Source: Acidomonas methanolica
GTDB taxonomy: Bacteria; Pseudomonadota; Alphaproteobacteria; Acetobacterales; Acetobacteraceae
Direction: 5' to 3'
Assembly: GCF_004346035.1 (NCBI RefSeq)
Contig: NZ_SLZN01000016.1
Coordinates: 1-64,000, forward strand
DNA length: 64,000 bases
Below are positions 50,137-60,806 of this stretch, in pieces. Under the pieces are notes generated by a model. The model worked only from the letters and a program-made list of their open reading frames with translations, made no database searches and had not been told where the DNA came from. The translations under genes were made by a program, and so were the position numbers. Numbering within the stretch: the stretch's first letter is position 1; each line of letters starts with the position of its first letter.

Positions 50137-53100
50137 TCACGGACTCGGTGTTTCGCGCACCTCGCGCAAGGCCCGGCTGAAGAGATGGTTGAAGATGCGA
50201 TCGCGATCTTCCGCGTTGGTCATGATGATGCTCTGAAGGCTGCTGTCGCGCTGATATTGCTTGATCGTCTCCTCGAGGAGACGGCGCACGAAGGTCGGGC
50301 GGGAGACATCCGGCGGATTGTTCCGCAGCACCGCCGCCATTTCTTCGTCGAGCGCCTTGCGCTTCACCTGTTCGAGGCGAATGAAATCCTCTTCGGTGAA
50401 CTGTGTCCCGTGCCGATCGTTGAAGGAACGGACAATCTCGGAAAGCGCCTTCGCCTCGTCTTCGGTATAGGGCTTGGCCCCAAATTCGCTGATCGCGGTG
50501 AGCGGCACGGCGTCGCCTGCTGCGAGCGACGCGGAGCCAGCTTCCTTCTGCTGAACGCGGAAGGCGCGCAGGCGCAGCATTTCATCCGTGATTTCGACTT
50601 CTGGCGGCTGTTCGCGGTTTGGCAACATCCGGTCCAGCCAATCGGTGTAGGCATAGAGCTTTTCCAAGCTGGTATCTCCCAGCCGGACGATTTGCGCGAC
50701 GAAGCTGTAGAAGCGCTTGTAGCTTCTCAATAGCTGCCGGAACTCTTCCTGCCGGCCTTCGTCATCCTCGGCTTCAAAGCGCGCCACGGCGTTGCGAACC
50801 AGGGATTCAAGCGTTACGCGGTCCTGTGTGGACAGCGTTCCCTTGAAGAAGGTCGTGGCGAACCGCTCGATCTCGCTGCTGTCGAGATAGCCGAATGTGC
50901 GGATGCGTGTTTCCAACTGGTAGATCTGGTTCTTGTCGGAAACGGCTTCGAGGCTGGACACCTCGTAGAAGGGGCGAAACGCTTCCTTGATGTCATCCGT
51001 CGTGTTCTGGAAATCGAGGATGAAGGTTCGTTCCTTGCCCTGGTAAATCCTGTTCAGCCGTGACAGGGTCTGAACGGCCTGCAACCCCGCCAGCTTCTTG
51101 TCGATATACATCCCGGACAATTTCGGCTGGTCAAAGCCGGTCTGATATTTTTCCGCTACGATGAGGATTTGATATTCCGGGGTATCGAAGCGCTTGGGCA
51201 ACTCGCCTTCGCCGAAGCCGTTCAACTCGGCCTCGGTGTAGGTATTGCCATCGACGTGCAATTCACCGGAAAAGGCGACGAGCGCCTTGAGGTCGCGATA
51301 TCCCTTGTCCTCGATGTAGGTCTTGAGCGCGAAATAATAGCGCAGGGCGCTTTCCCGGCTTGAGGTCACGATCATGGCCTTCGCCTGACCGTCCAGCTCC
51401 GGTCTGACATGGCGCTGGAAATGCTCGACCATCACCTCGACCTTCTGGCTCAGGGCGGTCGGATGCAGGGCGGCGAACCGCGCGACCTTCCGTTGTGCGC
51501 GCCGCGTATCCAGTTCCGGGTCGTCGTCGATCGTCTTTTCCAGGGCGTAATACGCCTTGTAGGTCATGTAGTTCTGAAGCACGTCGAGGATGAACCCCTC
51601 TTCGATCGCCTGCCGCATGGAATAGAGGTGAAACGGATGCGGGAGGCCATCGGCGCCCACCGTGCCGAAACGCTCAAGCGTGACGTTGCGGGGCGTCGCC
51701 GTGAAGGCGAAGTAGCTGATGTTCGCCTGCGGGCCGCGCTGGCGCTGGTATTCCGCGATCAGGTCTTCGATCTCGTCGGGCGTCCCGGCCTCTTCGTCGC
51801 GGCTGAGGGCGTCGCTCAACGCCTGGGCGCTCTTGCCGGACTGAGAGCCGTGCGCCTCGTCGATCAGCACGGCGAACCGCCGTGTTCCCTGTCCGCTGAT
51901 GACGCGGAGATGGTCGGTCGAAAACTTCTGGATGGTGGTGATGATGATCTTCGCCTGCCCCTCGATCGCCGCCTTCAACTGCCGTGAGGTTCCGTCGATC
52001 TTGCGGACGACGCCGGGCGTCTGCTCGAACTGGGCAATGGTGTTCTGAAGCTGGCGGTCAAGAACGACGCGATCCGTCACCACGATCGCGGTGTCGAAAA
52101 TCGGCTGGTCGGACGGGTCATGCAACGTCACCAGCCGATGCGCCGTCCAGGCGATCGTGTTGGATTTTCCCGATCCGGCCGAATGCTGGATCAGATAGTT
52201 GCTGCCGCTACCGCTGACACGGGCATGGGCCAGCATCTTCAGAACCGCGTCGATCTGATGGAAACGGGGAAAGATCAGCGCTTCCTTGCCGTTCGTGCCG
52301 TCGAGGTGAAGAAACCGCCCGATGATGTCGAGAAGGATGTCGCGGGAGAAAATCGCCCGCCCTTCAGGCTGGTCGGCCCAGAGATAGGCGACGCGGAACT
52401 CCCCTTCGATATCCGGGTTGCCCGCGCCGCCATCATGCCCGCGATTGAAGGGCAGAAACCGGGTCTTGCCGTTCTGTAGGCGGGTGGTCATGGATACGTT
52501 GTCCTGATCCACCGCGAAATGGACCAAGGCCCCTCGCTTGAACGTCAGCAGAGGTTCGTTGGCGGGTGCCCGATCATGGCGATACTGGCGTTCGGCATGG
52601 CGGAAATTTTGGCCGGTCAGGGTATTTTTCAGTTCCAGCGTCGCCACGGGCAGGCCGTTGACGAACAATCCCACGTCGATGGCGTTTTCGCTCTTCACGC
52701 TGTAGCGAAGCTGATTGATGACGCTGAGAATATTGCTCTCGAACAGCGTCACCAAAGCCGGGTTGACGCCAGACGCCGGCTTGAAGGCGGCGAGGAAGAA
52801 CTTCAAGTTCGGAACCAGCTTCAGCCCATTGCGCAGCACGTCCAGCGTGCCGCGCTGCTTCAATCCCTGCTCAAGTTGTTTGAAGAACTCGGCTTCGGCA
52901 GAAGGACCGTAATGGCTTTCCAGCTTCGCCCATTCGTCGGGTTGCGTCGCCTTGACGAACTCGATCACCAAGGTCTTGTCGAGCGCGGAGGTGCGGTCAT
53001 AGTCCTCGGGTCGGCGGGGACGGTAGCCCTGGCGCTCCAGCAACGCCTTGCACAGATGGACCTCCAGCACCTCTTCCCGGTGGACGGTGTCTTCTGAAAA

Positions 53101-53145
53101 GCCCTTGGCATAGGGATGAGAGGTCGATGGCTGTTCGTAATTCAT
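50137..53145 (-). CDS. hsdR: Type I restriction enzyme R subunit
   Basis: A 1002-residue HsdR. The N-terminal nuclease domain has the PD-(D/E)xK core in [18 protein letters not shown] (about 155-172), then motor motifs: Walker [10 protein letters not shown] (about 320), DEAH in LIDEAHGSQ, and later helicase motifs including [12 protein letters not shown]. It is the translocating and cutting subunit. It overlaps the HEPN-like gene by 4 bp. Confidence 0.95.
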   Translation of the reverse strand: MNYEQPSTSHPYAKGFSEDTVHREEVLEVHLCKALLERQGYRPRRPEDYDRTSALDKTLVIEFVKATQPDEWAKLESHYGPSAEAEFFKQLEQGLKQRGTLDVLRNGLKLVPNLKFFLAAFKPASGVNPALVTLFESNILSVINQLRYSVKSENAIDVGLFVNGLPVATLELKNTLTGQNFRHAERQYRHDRAPANEPLLTFKRGALVHFAVDQDNVSMTTRLQNGKTRFLPFNRGHDGGAGNPDIEGEFRVAYLWADQPEGRAIFSRDILLDIIGRFLHLDGTNGKEALIFPRFHQIDAVLKMLAHARVSGSGSNYLIQHSAGSGKSNTIAWTAHRLVTLHDPSDQPIFDTAIVVTDRVVLDRQLQNTIAQFEQTPGVVRKIDGTSRQLKAAIEGQAKIIITTIQKFSTDHLRVISGQGTRRFAVLIDEAHGSQSGKSAQALSDALSRDEEAGTPDEIEDLIAEYQRQRGPQANISYFAFTATPRNVTLERFGTVGADGLPHPFHLYSMRQAIEEGFILDVLQNYMTYKAYYALEKTIDDDPELDTRRAQRKVARFAALHPTALSQKVEVMVEHFQRHVRPELDGQAKAMIVTSSRESALRYYFALKTYIEDKGYRDLKALVAFSGELHVDGNTYTEAELNGFGEGELPKRFDTPEYQILIVAEKYQTGFDQPKLSGMYIDKKLAGLQAVQTLSRLNRIYQGKERTFILDFQNTTDDIKEAFRPFYEVSSLEAVSDKNQIYQLETRIRTFGYLDSSEIERFATTFFKGTLSTQDRVTLESLVRNAVARFEAEDDEGRQEEFRQLLRSYKRFYSFVAQIVRLGDTSLEKLYAYTDWLDRMLPNREQPPEVEITDEMLRLRAFRVQQKEAGSASLAAGDAVPLTAISEFGAKPYTEDEAKALSEIVRSFNDRHGTQFTEEDFIRLEQVKRKALDEEMAAVLRNNPPDVSRPTFVRRLLEETIKQYQRDSSLQSIIMTNAEDRDRIFNHLFSRALREVRETPSP

Positions 53146-53732
53146 GGCCGCTCCCCCCGAGCCATTTTTATCTCATCGACTGCCGAAACCAGGGCCGTGT
53201 TGAGCGCCAGCATCGCCGCTTGCAGGTGTGACAGGCTGATATAGGCTTCGAACTCGATCGGCTGGTCGGCCGCGTCGATCGGCGTCCCATAGGCGCCATA
53301 TCGGAACGCGGTCGAGCCGGGGTCGATCGCGGCCAGTTCCTTCATGCGCCGCACGATCCATGCGGGAACGTCCTGCCCGTATCGCTCCTTCACCATCGCC
53401 ACGAAGCTGTCGGTGAGGGCGATCAGGTCATGAACCTTCTTCGCGTCGGGCATCGCGGCCTTGAGAATGAGTTCGCAGGAATGGCGATAGAGAAACAGCG
53501 CCGCATTGCCGATCCGGTAGTCGGCGATGCGCTTGTCCTTGATCGCGTCCACCAGCTCGTTGGCGGCGGCGAAATATTCCTCCGCAAGCGACGCGACGTT
53601 GGCCTGCATCATCCCGCCGAGGGCAAAACCGTGCGGCCCGGACCATTCATCCTCGCGGGCGTGGTCGCCGGTAAGCTCCTCGAAGAGCGGCCGGGTCATG
53701 GCCTCTTCGGTAAAGACGTCGGCGCGCGTCAT
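53142..53732 (-). CDS. HEPN-like protein embedded in the hsd operon
   Basis: A 196-residue helical protein starting [11 protein letters not shown]; the start overlaps the hsdS stop (ATGA) and the end overlaps hsdR, so it is built into the operon. The core [16 protein letters not shown], followed by [14 protein letters not shown], has the arrangement of HEPN proteins (R-H and E-x-x-LK helix, then HDL). HEPN proteins in defence loci are often RNases or sensors. Whether this one is catalytic cannot be told; no clear R-x(4-6)-H RNase motif was seen. Confidence 0.65.
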   Translation of the reverse strand: MTRADVFTEEAMTRPLFEELTGDHAREDEWSGPHGFALGGMMQANVASLAEEYFAAANELVDAIKDKRIADYRIGNAALFLYRHSCELILKAAMPDAKKVHDLIALTDSFVAMVKERYGQDVPAWIVRRMKELAAIDPGSTAFRYGAYGTPIDAADQPIEFEAYISLSHLQAAMLALNTALVSAVDEIKMARGERP

Positions 53733-55612
53733 GCGAACATATCCCGCGTCATGGTGTGGGCTGTGCGAGGGCCTTGGCCGCGCGGCGTGAGGCCGTTGCG
53801 CTTCATCCAGTCCAACCAACGGCGAAGGTCGCTGTCCTTGAACTTCTTCCCCTTCTCCTCATGCCATTCGGTCAGGACGCCGTTGACGATCGTGGAGTCG
53901 TCGGGCTGCCGCCCGTCCATCAGCGCGTCGTTCCACACGGCATAGAGGGTAGCGATCGCCTCGACCGCCTCGGTGCCGAAGTCGCGCAGGAGGCCGATGA
54001 GGCCGCCCAGCGCGTCAGCGCGCGGACCCAACAGGCTTTTGAGTTCCGCGTTGTGCCGCCCGACGTTTGCCAGCGGGGCGTAGGTGACGGTCGTTCCCGC
54101 CCCGTCCGCCTGGCTCGCCCTGTAGAAGCCTGCCGCCTCCACCGCGCGCTCTGTCTCCTCGATCAAGGCGCGATCGAGCGGCCCCGCCGCCTGACGGAAG
54201 TAGTTCCCCTGGAGTTCGCTGATGCCGAGATGGGCTTCGGCGAGATAGAGTTCCTTTTGCAGCTTCACCCGCCCGAACTTCGGATTACTCCGATGCCGGT
54301 GGATGATCTCCGCTCCGACGACGAGGCGGAATCTGTCCCGGTCTGACGTGGATATGGCGGTTGGAAGATTTTCGCGGATGTCGATCTGGCCCGCGACGGC
54401 AGCGGTAATGAGGGCGGCGCGGCGTTCGCGCAGGAGAGCAACGGAGCGAACAATCCTGGCCGCCACTTCGTCTGCATGGGCAAGCTCCCGCTCGGCCTCG
54501 GCCGCAATGCGGCGCTGTTCCTCCAGTGGAGGCATAGGCAACATAATGAGGCGGAATTGTTCCCAATAGAGCCTCAAGCGGAAATCGGTGATCCCTTTCG
54601 ACCCCTGCCGCATCTGCTCGATGAAGAGCGGGGTGCGAAGCAGAAACTGATAATATGGGCTATGGAGGTCGTGTGTCGGCTTCGCGACCACATATGCGGG
54701 GCTCACGGCGCCATTGACAGTCGAGACGCCGACCGCTCCCTGCCATGCCCTCATCATGTTGTAGGCCAGATATCCGGGCCTGACGCATTTGTAGCTCGAA
54801 CGGTCCTCGATGAGGTTTACCTTGCGGTCGCGCTCCTCGTCGTCGAGCTGCCTGTCCGATATGCCCGTATGGATTGAGACCGAGAGCACCGGAAGATCAT
54901 CGGTATTGGGCTCCGCCACCTCGTGGAAAAGATGCCCCGCTCGCAGGAGTGACCAATGGGCGGGGATACTTGGAATATGGTCGAGCCCCGTTTCCACGGT
55001 AGCCATGCCCTCCACGGTAGCGCCCGTCACAAGCTCCGCGACAGCCTGCTTGGCCCGCTTATGCAGCAATTCGACCTGCCGCTCCCTCTTCGCGATCAGC
55101 TTGTCGATGCGGGTGGTTTTGCGGTCGAGGAAGGCGGCGATGGCCTTCTGGGTGGCGAGGTTTACAACCGGAAGCTGGAAATCTTTGATCGCATTGTCCG
55201 AGATACGCCGGAGTCCTCCGGCCCCGGTCATGCTGGCGATCCCAGCGGCCCGAAATGTTTCGGATGAAAGCAGGTATCGGAGATAATCTGGATCGACCTT
55301 CCGGCGATCAGGCCGGATGACATGGACCTCGGATGTCGCGAAACCGATCCGGTTCGGGAGCCTCGTCACCAGAGCTTTCTTGCCGTTTTCGAAGCAAGGT
55401 GTGACCTTGGCGAGCAACAGGTCACCTTCGGCAAAATAGCTGTAGCTACCGTCTGCAAGTTCATCAGCCGGCCGCTCCAAACTTGTGTCGAGACCGCCAA
55501 GGCCATCGGCGAGCGCGTCCATAGGGGCGAAAGTTACGTTCCCGTATCCGGCGAGTTCACCCGCCTCCGTTTTCGACGGGTTGAGACGTGTCACAAAGCG
55601 CAGGCGCGTCAT
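53729..55612 (-). CDS. hsdS: Type I restriction specificity subunit with C-terminal extension
   Basis: A 627-residue HsdS. Residues 1-430 hold two target-recognition domains separated by conserved helices (AIAAFLDRKTTRIDKLI and EEQRRIAAEAERELA), the normal S subunit. About 190 further residues form an extra domain starting near FRLVVGAEIIHRH, with KLQKELYLAEAHLG and a GNYFRQAAGPLD segment that recall Panacea/SocA-like (DUF4065) proteins. S subunits are usually 400-450 residues. The start overlaps the hsdM stop. Confidence 0.9.
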   Translation of the reverse strand: MTRLRFVTRLNPSKTEAGELAGYGNVTFAPMDALADGLGGLDTSLERPADELADGSYSYFAEGDLLLAKVTPCFENGKKALVTRLPNRIGFATSEVHVIRPDRRKVDPDYLRYLLSSETFRAAGIASMTGAGGLRRISDNAIKDFQLPVVNLATQKAIAAFLDRKTTRIDKLIAKRERQVELLHKRAKQAVAELVTGATVEGMATVETGLDHIPSIPAHWSLLRAGHLFHEVAEPNTDDLPVLSVSIHTGISDRQLDDEERDRKVNLIEDRSSYKCVRPGYLAYNMMRAWQGAVGVSTVNGAVSPAYVVAKPTHDLHSPYYQFLLRTPLFIEQMRQGSKGITDFRLRLYWEQFRLIMLPMPPLEEQRRIAAEAERELAHADEVAARIVRSVALLRERRAALITAAVAGQIDIRENLPTAISTSDRDRFRLVVGAEIIHRHRSNPKFGRVKLQKELYLAEAHLGISELQGNYFRQAAGPLDRALIEETERAVEAAGFYRASQADGAGTTVTYAPLANVGRHNAELKSLLGPRADALGGLIGLLRDFGTEAVEAIATLYAVWNDALMDGRQPDDSTIVNGVLTEWHEEKGKKFKDSDLRRWLDWMKRNGLTPRGQGPRTAHTMTRDMFA

Positions 55613-57648
55613 CCTGCCACCTCTTTCAAGAGGTTGGCGATATCCGTCTCAAGCGTCTTCAACTCGGCGTCGATCTCAGCCAGCGGGCGCGGCGCGACAT
55701 AGCGGTAGAAGTAGCGGTTGAAATTGATCTCGTAGCCGACGCGGCCCACGCCCTTGTCGGCGTCATCCCTATAGGTCTCGTCCACCCATGCGTCCGGCAC
55801 GAAGGGCGTCACCTCGCGGGCGACATAATCCTTCCAATCCTCCTTGAGCGGCACAACCTCATGGTCGCGCAGTTCGGGGTCCGGTTCTGGCCGACCGTCC
55901 CCATCGAGGCAGATGGCGGCGGACTCGTCCCGCTCCGACAGCGCGGAAAGAATGGCTTTCCTGACCGGCGCACCGATCTTCACGCCCGCGCCCTTGAGCG
56001 CCTTAGTCAATGCGGCCTCGAAGGCGGGGCGTTCCTTGAACAGGGTGGTCGGCAGACGATTGGCGATGACGTTCAACACGTCATCCTGGTCGGCAGGGTC
56101 CAGCTTCAGGAACGGCTTGGCGAGCTTCAGCTGCGCGATGCGCTCGGGGCTGGACTGAAAATTCAACCGAAGTGGGCGCTCCACCCTGATCTCGCGATAG
56201 CCGAAATCGCTGGCGTCGAAAATCTTCGACACCGCGCTCCACGGCCCGCCGCCGTTCGCCATCTCATGGAAGATATGCGTGATGGCCTCGCGCCCATCGT
56301 CGCGTATTTCCCGACGCTTGGAGCCGAGGTTTTTGCGCATGGGCGCCCAGAACCGTTCGCCCGATGCGTCTATGAGTTGGACCTTGCCGCGCCGTCTCCG
56401 ATCCCTGTGGTTGGTCAGCAGCCAGACATAGGTTTGGATGCCAGTGTTGTAGAAAAGGTCGGTCGGCAGCGCGACGATGGCCTCGATCCAGTCGTTTTCC
56501 AGCATCCAGCGGCGAATTTCGCTCTCACCTGAACCTGCCCCGCCGGTGAAGAGCGGCGAGCCGTTCATGACGATGCCGATGCGCGAACCGATCTCGTCGG
56601 TTCGCATTTTGGAAATCATGTGCTGGAGAAAGAGAAGCTGGCCGTCCGAGATTCGCGGCAGGCCCGCGCCGAAGCGGCCGTCATTGCCCTGGGTCGCCGC
56701 TTCCTCCCGGATCGGCTCCTGATACTTTTTCCAATCCACGCCATAGGGCGGATTGGACAGCATGTAGTGGAAGCGCCGGTCCTTGTGGGCGTCCTGCGTC
56801 AGCGTGTTGCCGAAGGCGATGTTTTCCGGGTCGTGGCCCGTCACCAGCATGTCGGATTTGCAGATGCCGAAGGACTCGCCGTTCAACTCCTGGCCGAAAA
56901 GCTCGACGCGGATATCCGGGTTGAACTCCTTCAGGGCTTCCTCGGCGAGCGCGAGCATTCCGCCCGTGCCGCACGCCGGGTCGTAAATCTGCCGGATGAT
57001 TCCCTGACCCCGCAGCTTTTCGTCGTCGTTGACGATGATGAGGTCCACGATCAGCCGGATCACCTCGCGCGGCGTGAAGTGCTCGCCGGCGGTTTCATTG
57101 GAGATTTCCGAGAAGCGGCGGATCAGGTCTTCAAACAGATAGCCCATCGCCAGCGTCGAGACGGCTTCCGGGCGAAGGTCAAGCGAGGCGAATTGCTCGA
57201 ACACCTTCCATAGGATGGTGGCGTCAGCGAGCCGCTTCAGTTGGTCTGTGAAAAGGAACTTGTCGAGAAAGACATCCCGAACCGAGTCCGAGAAGGCCGT
57301 GATATAGGCGATGATGTTCTTGTGAACGTCGCTCGGATTCTGCGCCCTGATTTTGGCGAATGTCAGTGTGCTGGTGTTGTAAACGCGGATGCCGCCGCCG
57401 ATCGCGCCATACAGCATCATGTCGCGGGTCTGCTCGTCTATGCCCGGCGGCAACCCGGCATGGGCTTTCAGAACGGCATCTTTGGTGGGTTCGAGGATGC
57501 AATCGAGGCGACGCAGCACAACAAAGGGCAAGATAACCTTGCCGTATTCCGATTGCTTGAAGTCACCACGAAGGGTTTCGGCAATCTGCCAAACAAAGTT
57601 CGATAGAACTTTTGCCTTCGATACTACACCCTGATCCACGCAAATCAC
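55609..57648 (-). CDS. hsdM: Type I restriction methyltransferase subunit
   Basis: A 679-residue N6-adenine methyltransferase: helical N-terminus, motif I DPACGTGG near residue 221 and NPPYG near 297. It begins with GTG at 57648 behind AAGGGG. First gene of a four-gene overlapping operon; the C-terminal helices bind HsdS. Confidence 0.95.
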   Translation of the reverse strand: MICVDQGVVSKAKVLSNFVWQIAETLRGDFKQSEYGKVILPFVVLRRLDCILEPTKDAVLKAHAGLPPGIDEQTRDMMLYGAIGGGIRVYNTSTLTFAKIRAQNPSDVHKNIIAYITAFSDSVRDVFLDKFLFTDQLKRLADATILWKVFEQFASLDLRPEAVSTLAMGYLFEDLIRRFSEISNETAGEHFTPREVIRLIVDLIIVNDDEKLRGQGIIRQIYDPACGTGGMLALAEEALKEFNPDIRVELFGQELNGESFGICKSDMLVTGHDPENIAFGNTLTQDAHKDRRFHYMLSNPPYGVDWKKYQEPIREEAATQGNDGRFGAGLPRISDGQLLFLQHMISKMRTDEIGSRIGIVMNGSPLFTGGAGSGESEIRRWMLENDWIEAIVALPTDLFYNTGIQTYVWLLTNHRDRRRRGKVQLIDASGERFWAPMRKNLGSKRREIRDDGREAITHIFHEMANGGGPWSAVSKIFDASDFGYREIRVERPLRLNFQSSPERIAQLKLAKPFLKLDPADQDDVLNVIANRLPTTLFKERPAFEAALTKALKGAGVKIGAPVRKAILSALSERDESAAICLDGDGRPEPDPELRDHEVVPLKEDWKDYVAREVTPFVPDAWVDETYRDDADKGVGRVGYEINFNRYFYRYVAPRPLAEIDAELKTLETDIANLLKEVAG

Positions 57649-57721
57649 CCGCCCCTTGGCCGATTCGCGCAGAAGTGAGCATCGGGACGACGATCGCCTC
57701 GGCCCGACCGGACGTTAACGT

Positions 57722-57727
57722 ATTATA
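57722..57727 (-). promoter_or_regulatory. -10 box of the hsd promoter
   Basis: A perfect TATAAT on the minus strand about 70 bp before hsdM, directly followed by the palindrome CGTTAACG (57713-57720) at the expected transcription start. The -35 is poor, which suggests activator-dependent or controlled expression. Confidence 0.5.
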
Positions 57728-58160
57728 CAGTAACGCGCCAATGCTTAATAGACCGGAAATGTCAAGGGACGCAATGGGGTCGAGCCCGCCTTTCCTGTGG
57801 ACGGGCGCGGCATGCAGGGCGGCTATTATGCTATGCCAGAAGTGCCTTCTGGCGGAAGGTGGCGTAGGAGCGGAAGCGTAGTGCTCATCGCTATCGGTAC
57901 TGGCTTAACAAGGCGCCTAATGAGATGAGAGCTATAGGGTGCCGAGGGTGGCTATGGCGTAGACATAGTGCCCATCTTCGTTGTTCTCGGCCCGCCATCA
58001 AGCTGTAGCGTAGTGCAGCGTGCCAAAGGTGGCCAGATCGTAGAGTCGGCGGTCATATACTGCTTGGTATTAGCCTCTTTGAACAATGATTGCGGCCTCG
58101 GCCATTTATGGCGGCCTTGGAGAAAGAGTCTTCGGCCCTGGTGACGACGCGCGCTTTCTC
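57728..58160. other. Gap between hsd and the Rad50-like gene
   Basis: Holds the right copy of the flanking repeat (57947-58080) and no supported gene. A short rightward frame at 58086-58304 lies mostly antisense to the ATPase gene and is not credible. Confidence 0.5.
57947..58080. repeat. Right copy of the direct repeat flanking the hsd operon
   Basis: Homologous to 49946-50060; see that entry for shared blocks. The two copies enclose exactly the four hsd-operon genes and their promoter, about 8 kb apart. Confidence 0.7.
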
Positions 58161-60806
58161 TTAACCAAGAGCCTCAGTGATAGTTATGCGATGTGCAGCG
58201 ACATGGCGGAATGCTTTTGCACGACAGGTGAGAAGAATTACCTGCATGCGCTGTGCCGCCTCCGTCAAGATATCGGTCATAGCCTCGAATCGGCCATCGT
58301 CTGAATAGACCAATGGATCGTCCAGGATCAGTGATACTGGCGCGCCTTTATCTAGTAGAAGGTCAGCGAATGCGAGACGGGTAAGAACAGCAAGCTGCTC
58401 CTGCGTGCCGCGGCTGAGATCGCCACATGCCTCGTCAATGCCGCCTCGCGTGATTGCGGACAAGCCCATTTCTTCATCAAATGCCAAGTCGCTGCCGGGA
58501 AGAACGCGCTCAACATAGCGAGCAGCCCGGCGGGTGATCGGACCAAGAAAGGTTCTTGATGCTTCGTCACCAACATCGCGGAGCGTGTTACGAAGAAGCT
58601 CCAGGGTGTCGGCCTCGTGTTGGAGCCTAGTAAGGTGCGCCGATGCGGCCTGCTCCAAATCTCGTGCCTCGGCAGCCAAACCCGCGAGACCTTTTGGACC
58701 GTCGTTCGCAATGACCGCCTCCAATGAAGCGATGCGCGCAACGAGTTCTAGCCGTTCCTCTTGGCCACGCACCTGTTCACGTTCCATATTGGCAATGCCT
58801 TTACGAATACGGTCCACATCGAGGCTGCCCGCGGCTTGCTTGACCTGCTCAAGCGTCTCCAAGCGACGGGCCAATTCTTCACGAGTTGCTGCCAGGGTCG
58901 TGTCGATCGCCTCACGGCCTTTCTCACTCTGCAAAGCGTCGAGATGTTGATTTGCGAGCATTGCGTCGCGCTCGGCACCAGTGCGTTCGGTCTGCAGTTG
59001 AACAAGCAGTTTCTCTGCGTCGTGCAACATCGTCTGTGCGGTATCGAGAACGGCGATAGCGGCGCTCTCCTCTTCGCGAACAGCTAGGAGCGACGCTTCA
59101 AGCGAGGGGAGATCAGCCTCATTCTCATCCGCCGCGGACGTGGCTTCTGGCGGATTATTCGCAAGCAACTCCTTGAGCGCTACCGCGCCCGGTTGGAGGC
59201 CGATGCTGGCGTCACCCGGACATAGCGCCTCGATTTGACGTTTAAGGGCTGCGATATCTTGAAGAGCTGCTCGCGCCTGCTCGCTTCGGGTGACGGCAAC
59301 CGAGTAACTTTCCACGTTAAGGCCCTTCAACATGTCGGCCAGCGCGTCGGCGGCCGACCGCAAATTCGCCTCGGCAGAAAGACCACCAGCGCTTGGCGGC
59401 GTAACGATCAGTTTCGCGACCTGGTCGAGCCGGATTTCCGTCGGCCGCACAATCTCGTGACGCCCCGCCGCGACTGGTTTGTCGTCAATGCGCAGAGAAG
59501 TATCTGACATCAATTCTATGTCGATCGCCACGGCACCGGCTTCAAACAAGACGCGCGTCTCGGTCGCCTTACGGTCAAGCGCAGCTAGTGCCGTCAGAGC
59601 CTTTTTATCAATCTGCGTGCGAGCGACCTTTTCCTTCTCGACAATTGCACCTTCCAGGCGTTGTGCCTCGGCGAGTTGCACACGCGCCCGCTCCATCGCT
59701 GTCGCGCGTGCGCGCCGGTTCAAAGCAGACCTGGCTTGTTCCACCGCGGTCTCGGCTGTGGCTCTTCGCTCTCTGATGTCGTTCAAGGCAGTGCGTTTAG
59801 CCGTTACGACTGACGCCGCCACCGCACTCGCCTCATGCTGTTGACCGAGCGCAGTATTGGCCTTGGCCAAAGCTGCAGAAGAATGTTCCACTGCCTGGGT
59901 AGCACTGTCGAACGCCGCGAGTTGCTGCTCGCCGCTGCGTACCGCCGCGTCGGCTTCCGCATAGCGCGCCGATGCGGTCGATAGCCGGAGCTGTGCCGTT
60001 TCGGCGATTTTCAGATCGCTGCGCAGTTTCTGTAAGCGCTGCGCCTGTTCCGGATCGGCAAGGTCACGATCAACAAGACGCTTGGCGGTACGTGCCTCTT
60101 CTAGACTCGACAACGCTTGCTCATAGATGCGAAAGGTCGCCTCAGTTGCTTCACGGCGCTCACGCGCTCTGACCAAAGACGCCTCGGCTTCCGCCAATCT
60201 TCCTGTCGATTTACCCGATCTCGGTGTGCGAAAGGAGGCATAGGCTTCCTCAACCTGAGTCCTCACCAACTCAAAACGACGCCCCCCAAGCACGGTACCG
60301 ACCTCGGCTTCAAGCGCGCTTCGAATATTGTCGCGGACGAGGCGGTTTGGTGCTTCCACTGAAAGCGCCGTCGCCTGTTCGACCCAAAGAAGACCGAGGG
60401 CGCCACGAGTTTCTGGATCACTTCCGCGATTATTGCCCTTCTCAAATCCTAGGAGAGTTTGAAGCTGATCTTCTGCCGGATCGCCCTCGACGCGCCCGTT
60501 TGGGCCTGTCAGCCTAATATAAGGAGACTTGAGGAATTGCTTCTCGACCTGCCACCGTTGCGCGGCAATCTCGAAACTAACCGACACTTTCGGCGCTACA
60601 TCGTCACCAAAAGGGCAATAGGAACGGACAAGTTCGGTTTTTGCGGAGTGTCGGATAAAGAAGGCTGCGCGCAATGCTTCAAGCAAAGTGGATTTGCCCG
60701 TTTCATTAGGCTCAACAACGATATTTAGGCCGCCAGTAAAGCCCGAAACGGACAAGGGCTTTCTGAATTTCCGAAAATTCACGAGATCAAGGGAATGCAG
60801 CCTCAT
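58161..60806 (-). CDS. Rad50/SbcC/YhaN-like AAA ATPase
   Basis: An 881-residue SMC-type ATPase. Walker A is PNETGKST (33-40), then two long coiled-coil arms (about 190-420 and 560-740), a signature LSRGTQEQLAVL (near 790) and Walker B SLILDDPLV (near 825). Only one Cys lies in the central region (ALCPGD), so the zinc hook CxxC of Rad50 is absent, as in YhaN-like proteins. It overlaps the phosphoesterase gene by 4 bp (ATGA), so the two should form an Mre11-Rad50-like nuclease. Confidence 0.85.
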   Translation of the reverse strand: MRLHSLDLVNFRKFRKPLSVSGFTGGLNIVVEPNETGKSTLLEALRAAFFIRHSAKTELVRSYCPFGDDVAPKVSVSFEIAAQRWQVEKQFLKSPYIRLTGPNGRVEGDPAEDQLQTLLGFEKGNNRGSDPETRGALGLLWVEQATALSVEAPNRLVRDNIRSALEAEVGTVLGGRRFELVRTQVEEAYASFRTPRSGKSTGRLAEAEASLVRARERREATEATFRIYEQALSSLEEARTAKRLVDRDLADPEQAQRLQKLRSDLKIAETAQLRLSTASARYAEADAAVRSGEQQLAAFDSATQAVEHSSAALAKANTALGQQHEASAVAASVVTAKRTALNDIRERRATAETAVEQARSALNRRARATAMERARVQLAEAQRLEGAIVEKEKVARTQIDKKALTALAALDRKATETRVLFEAGAVAIDIELMSDTSLRIDDKPVAAGRHEIVRPTEIRLDQVAKLIVTPPSAGGLSAEANLRSAADALADMLKGLNVESYSVAVTRSEQARAALQDIAALKRQIEALCPGDASIGLQPGAVALKELLANNPPEATSAADENEADLPSLEASLLAVREEESAAIAVLDTAQTMLHDAEKLLVQLQTERTGAERDAMLANQHLDALQSEKGREAIDTTLAATREELARRLETLEQVKQAAGSLDVDRIRKGIANMEREQVRGQEERLELVARIASLEAVIANDGPKGLAGLAAEARDLEQAASAHLTRLQHEADTLELLRNTLRDVGDEASRTFLGPITRRAARYVERVLPGSDLAFDEEMGLSAITRGGIDEACGDLSRGTQEQLAVLTRLAFADLLLDKGAPVSLILDDPLVYSDDGRFEAMTDILTEAAQRMQVILLTCRAKAFRHVAAHRITITEALG

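Noticed and set aside
58086-58304. Short rightward frame at the end of the Rad50-like gene
   Set aside because: Largely antisense to the conserved ATPase C-terminus, without family resemblance.
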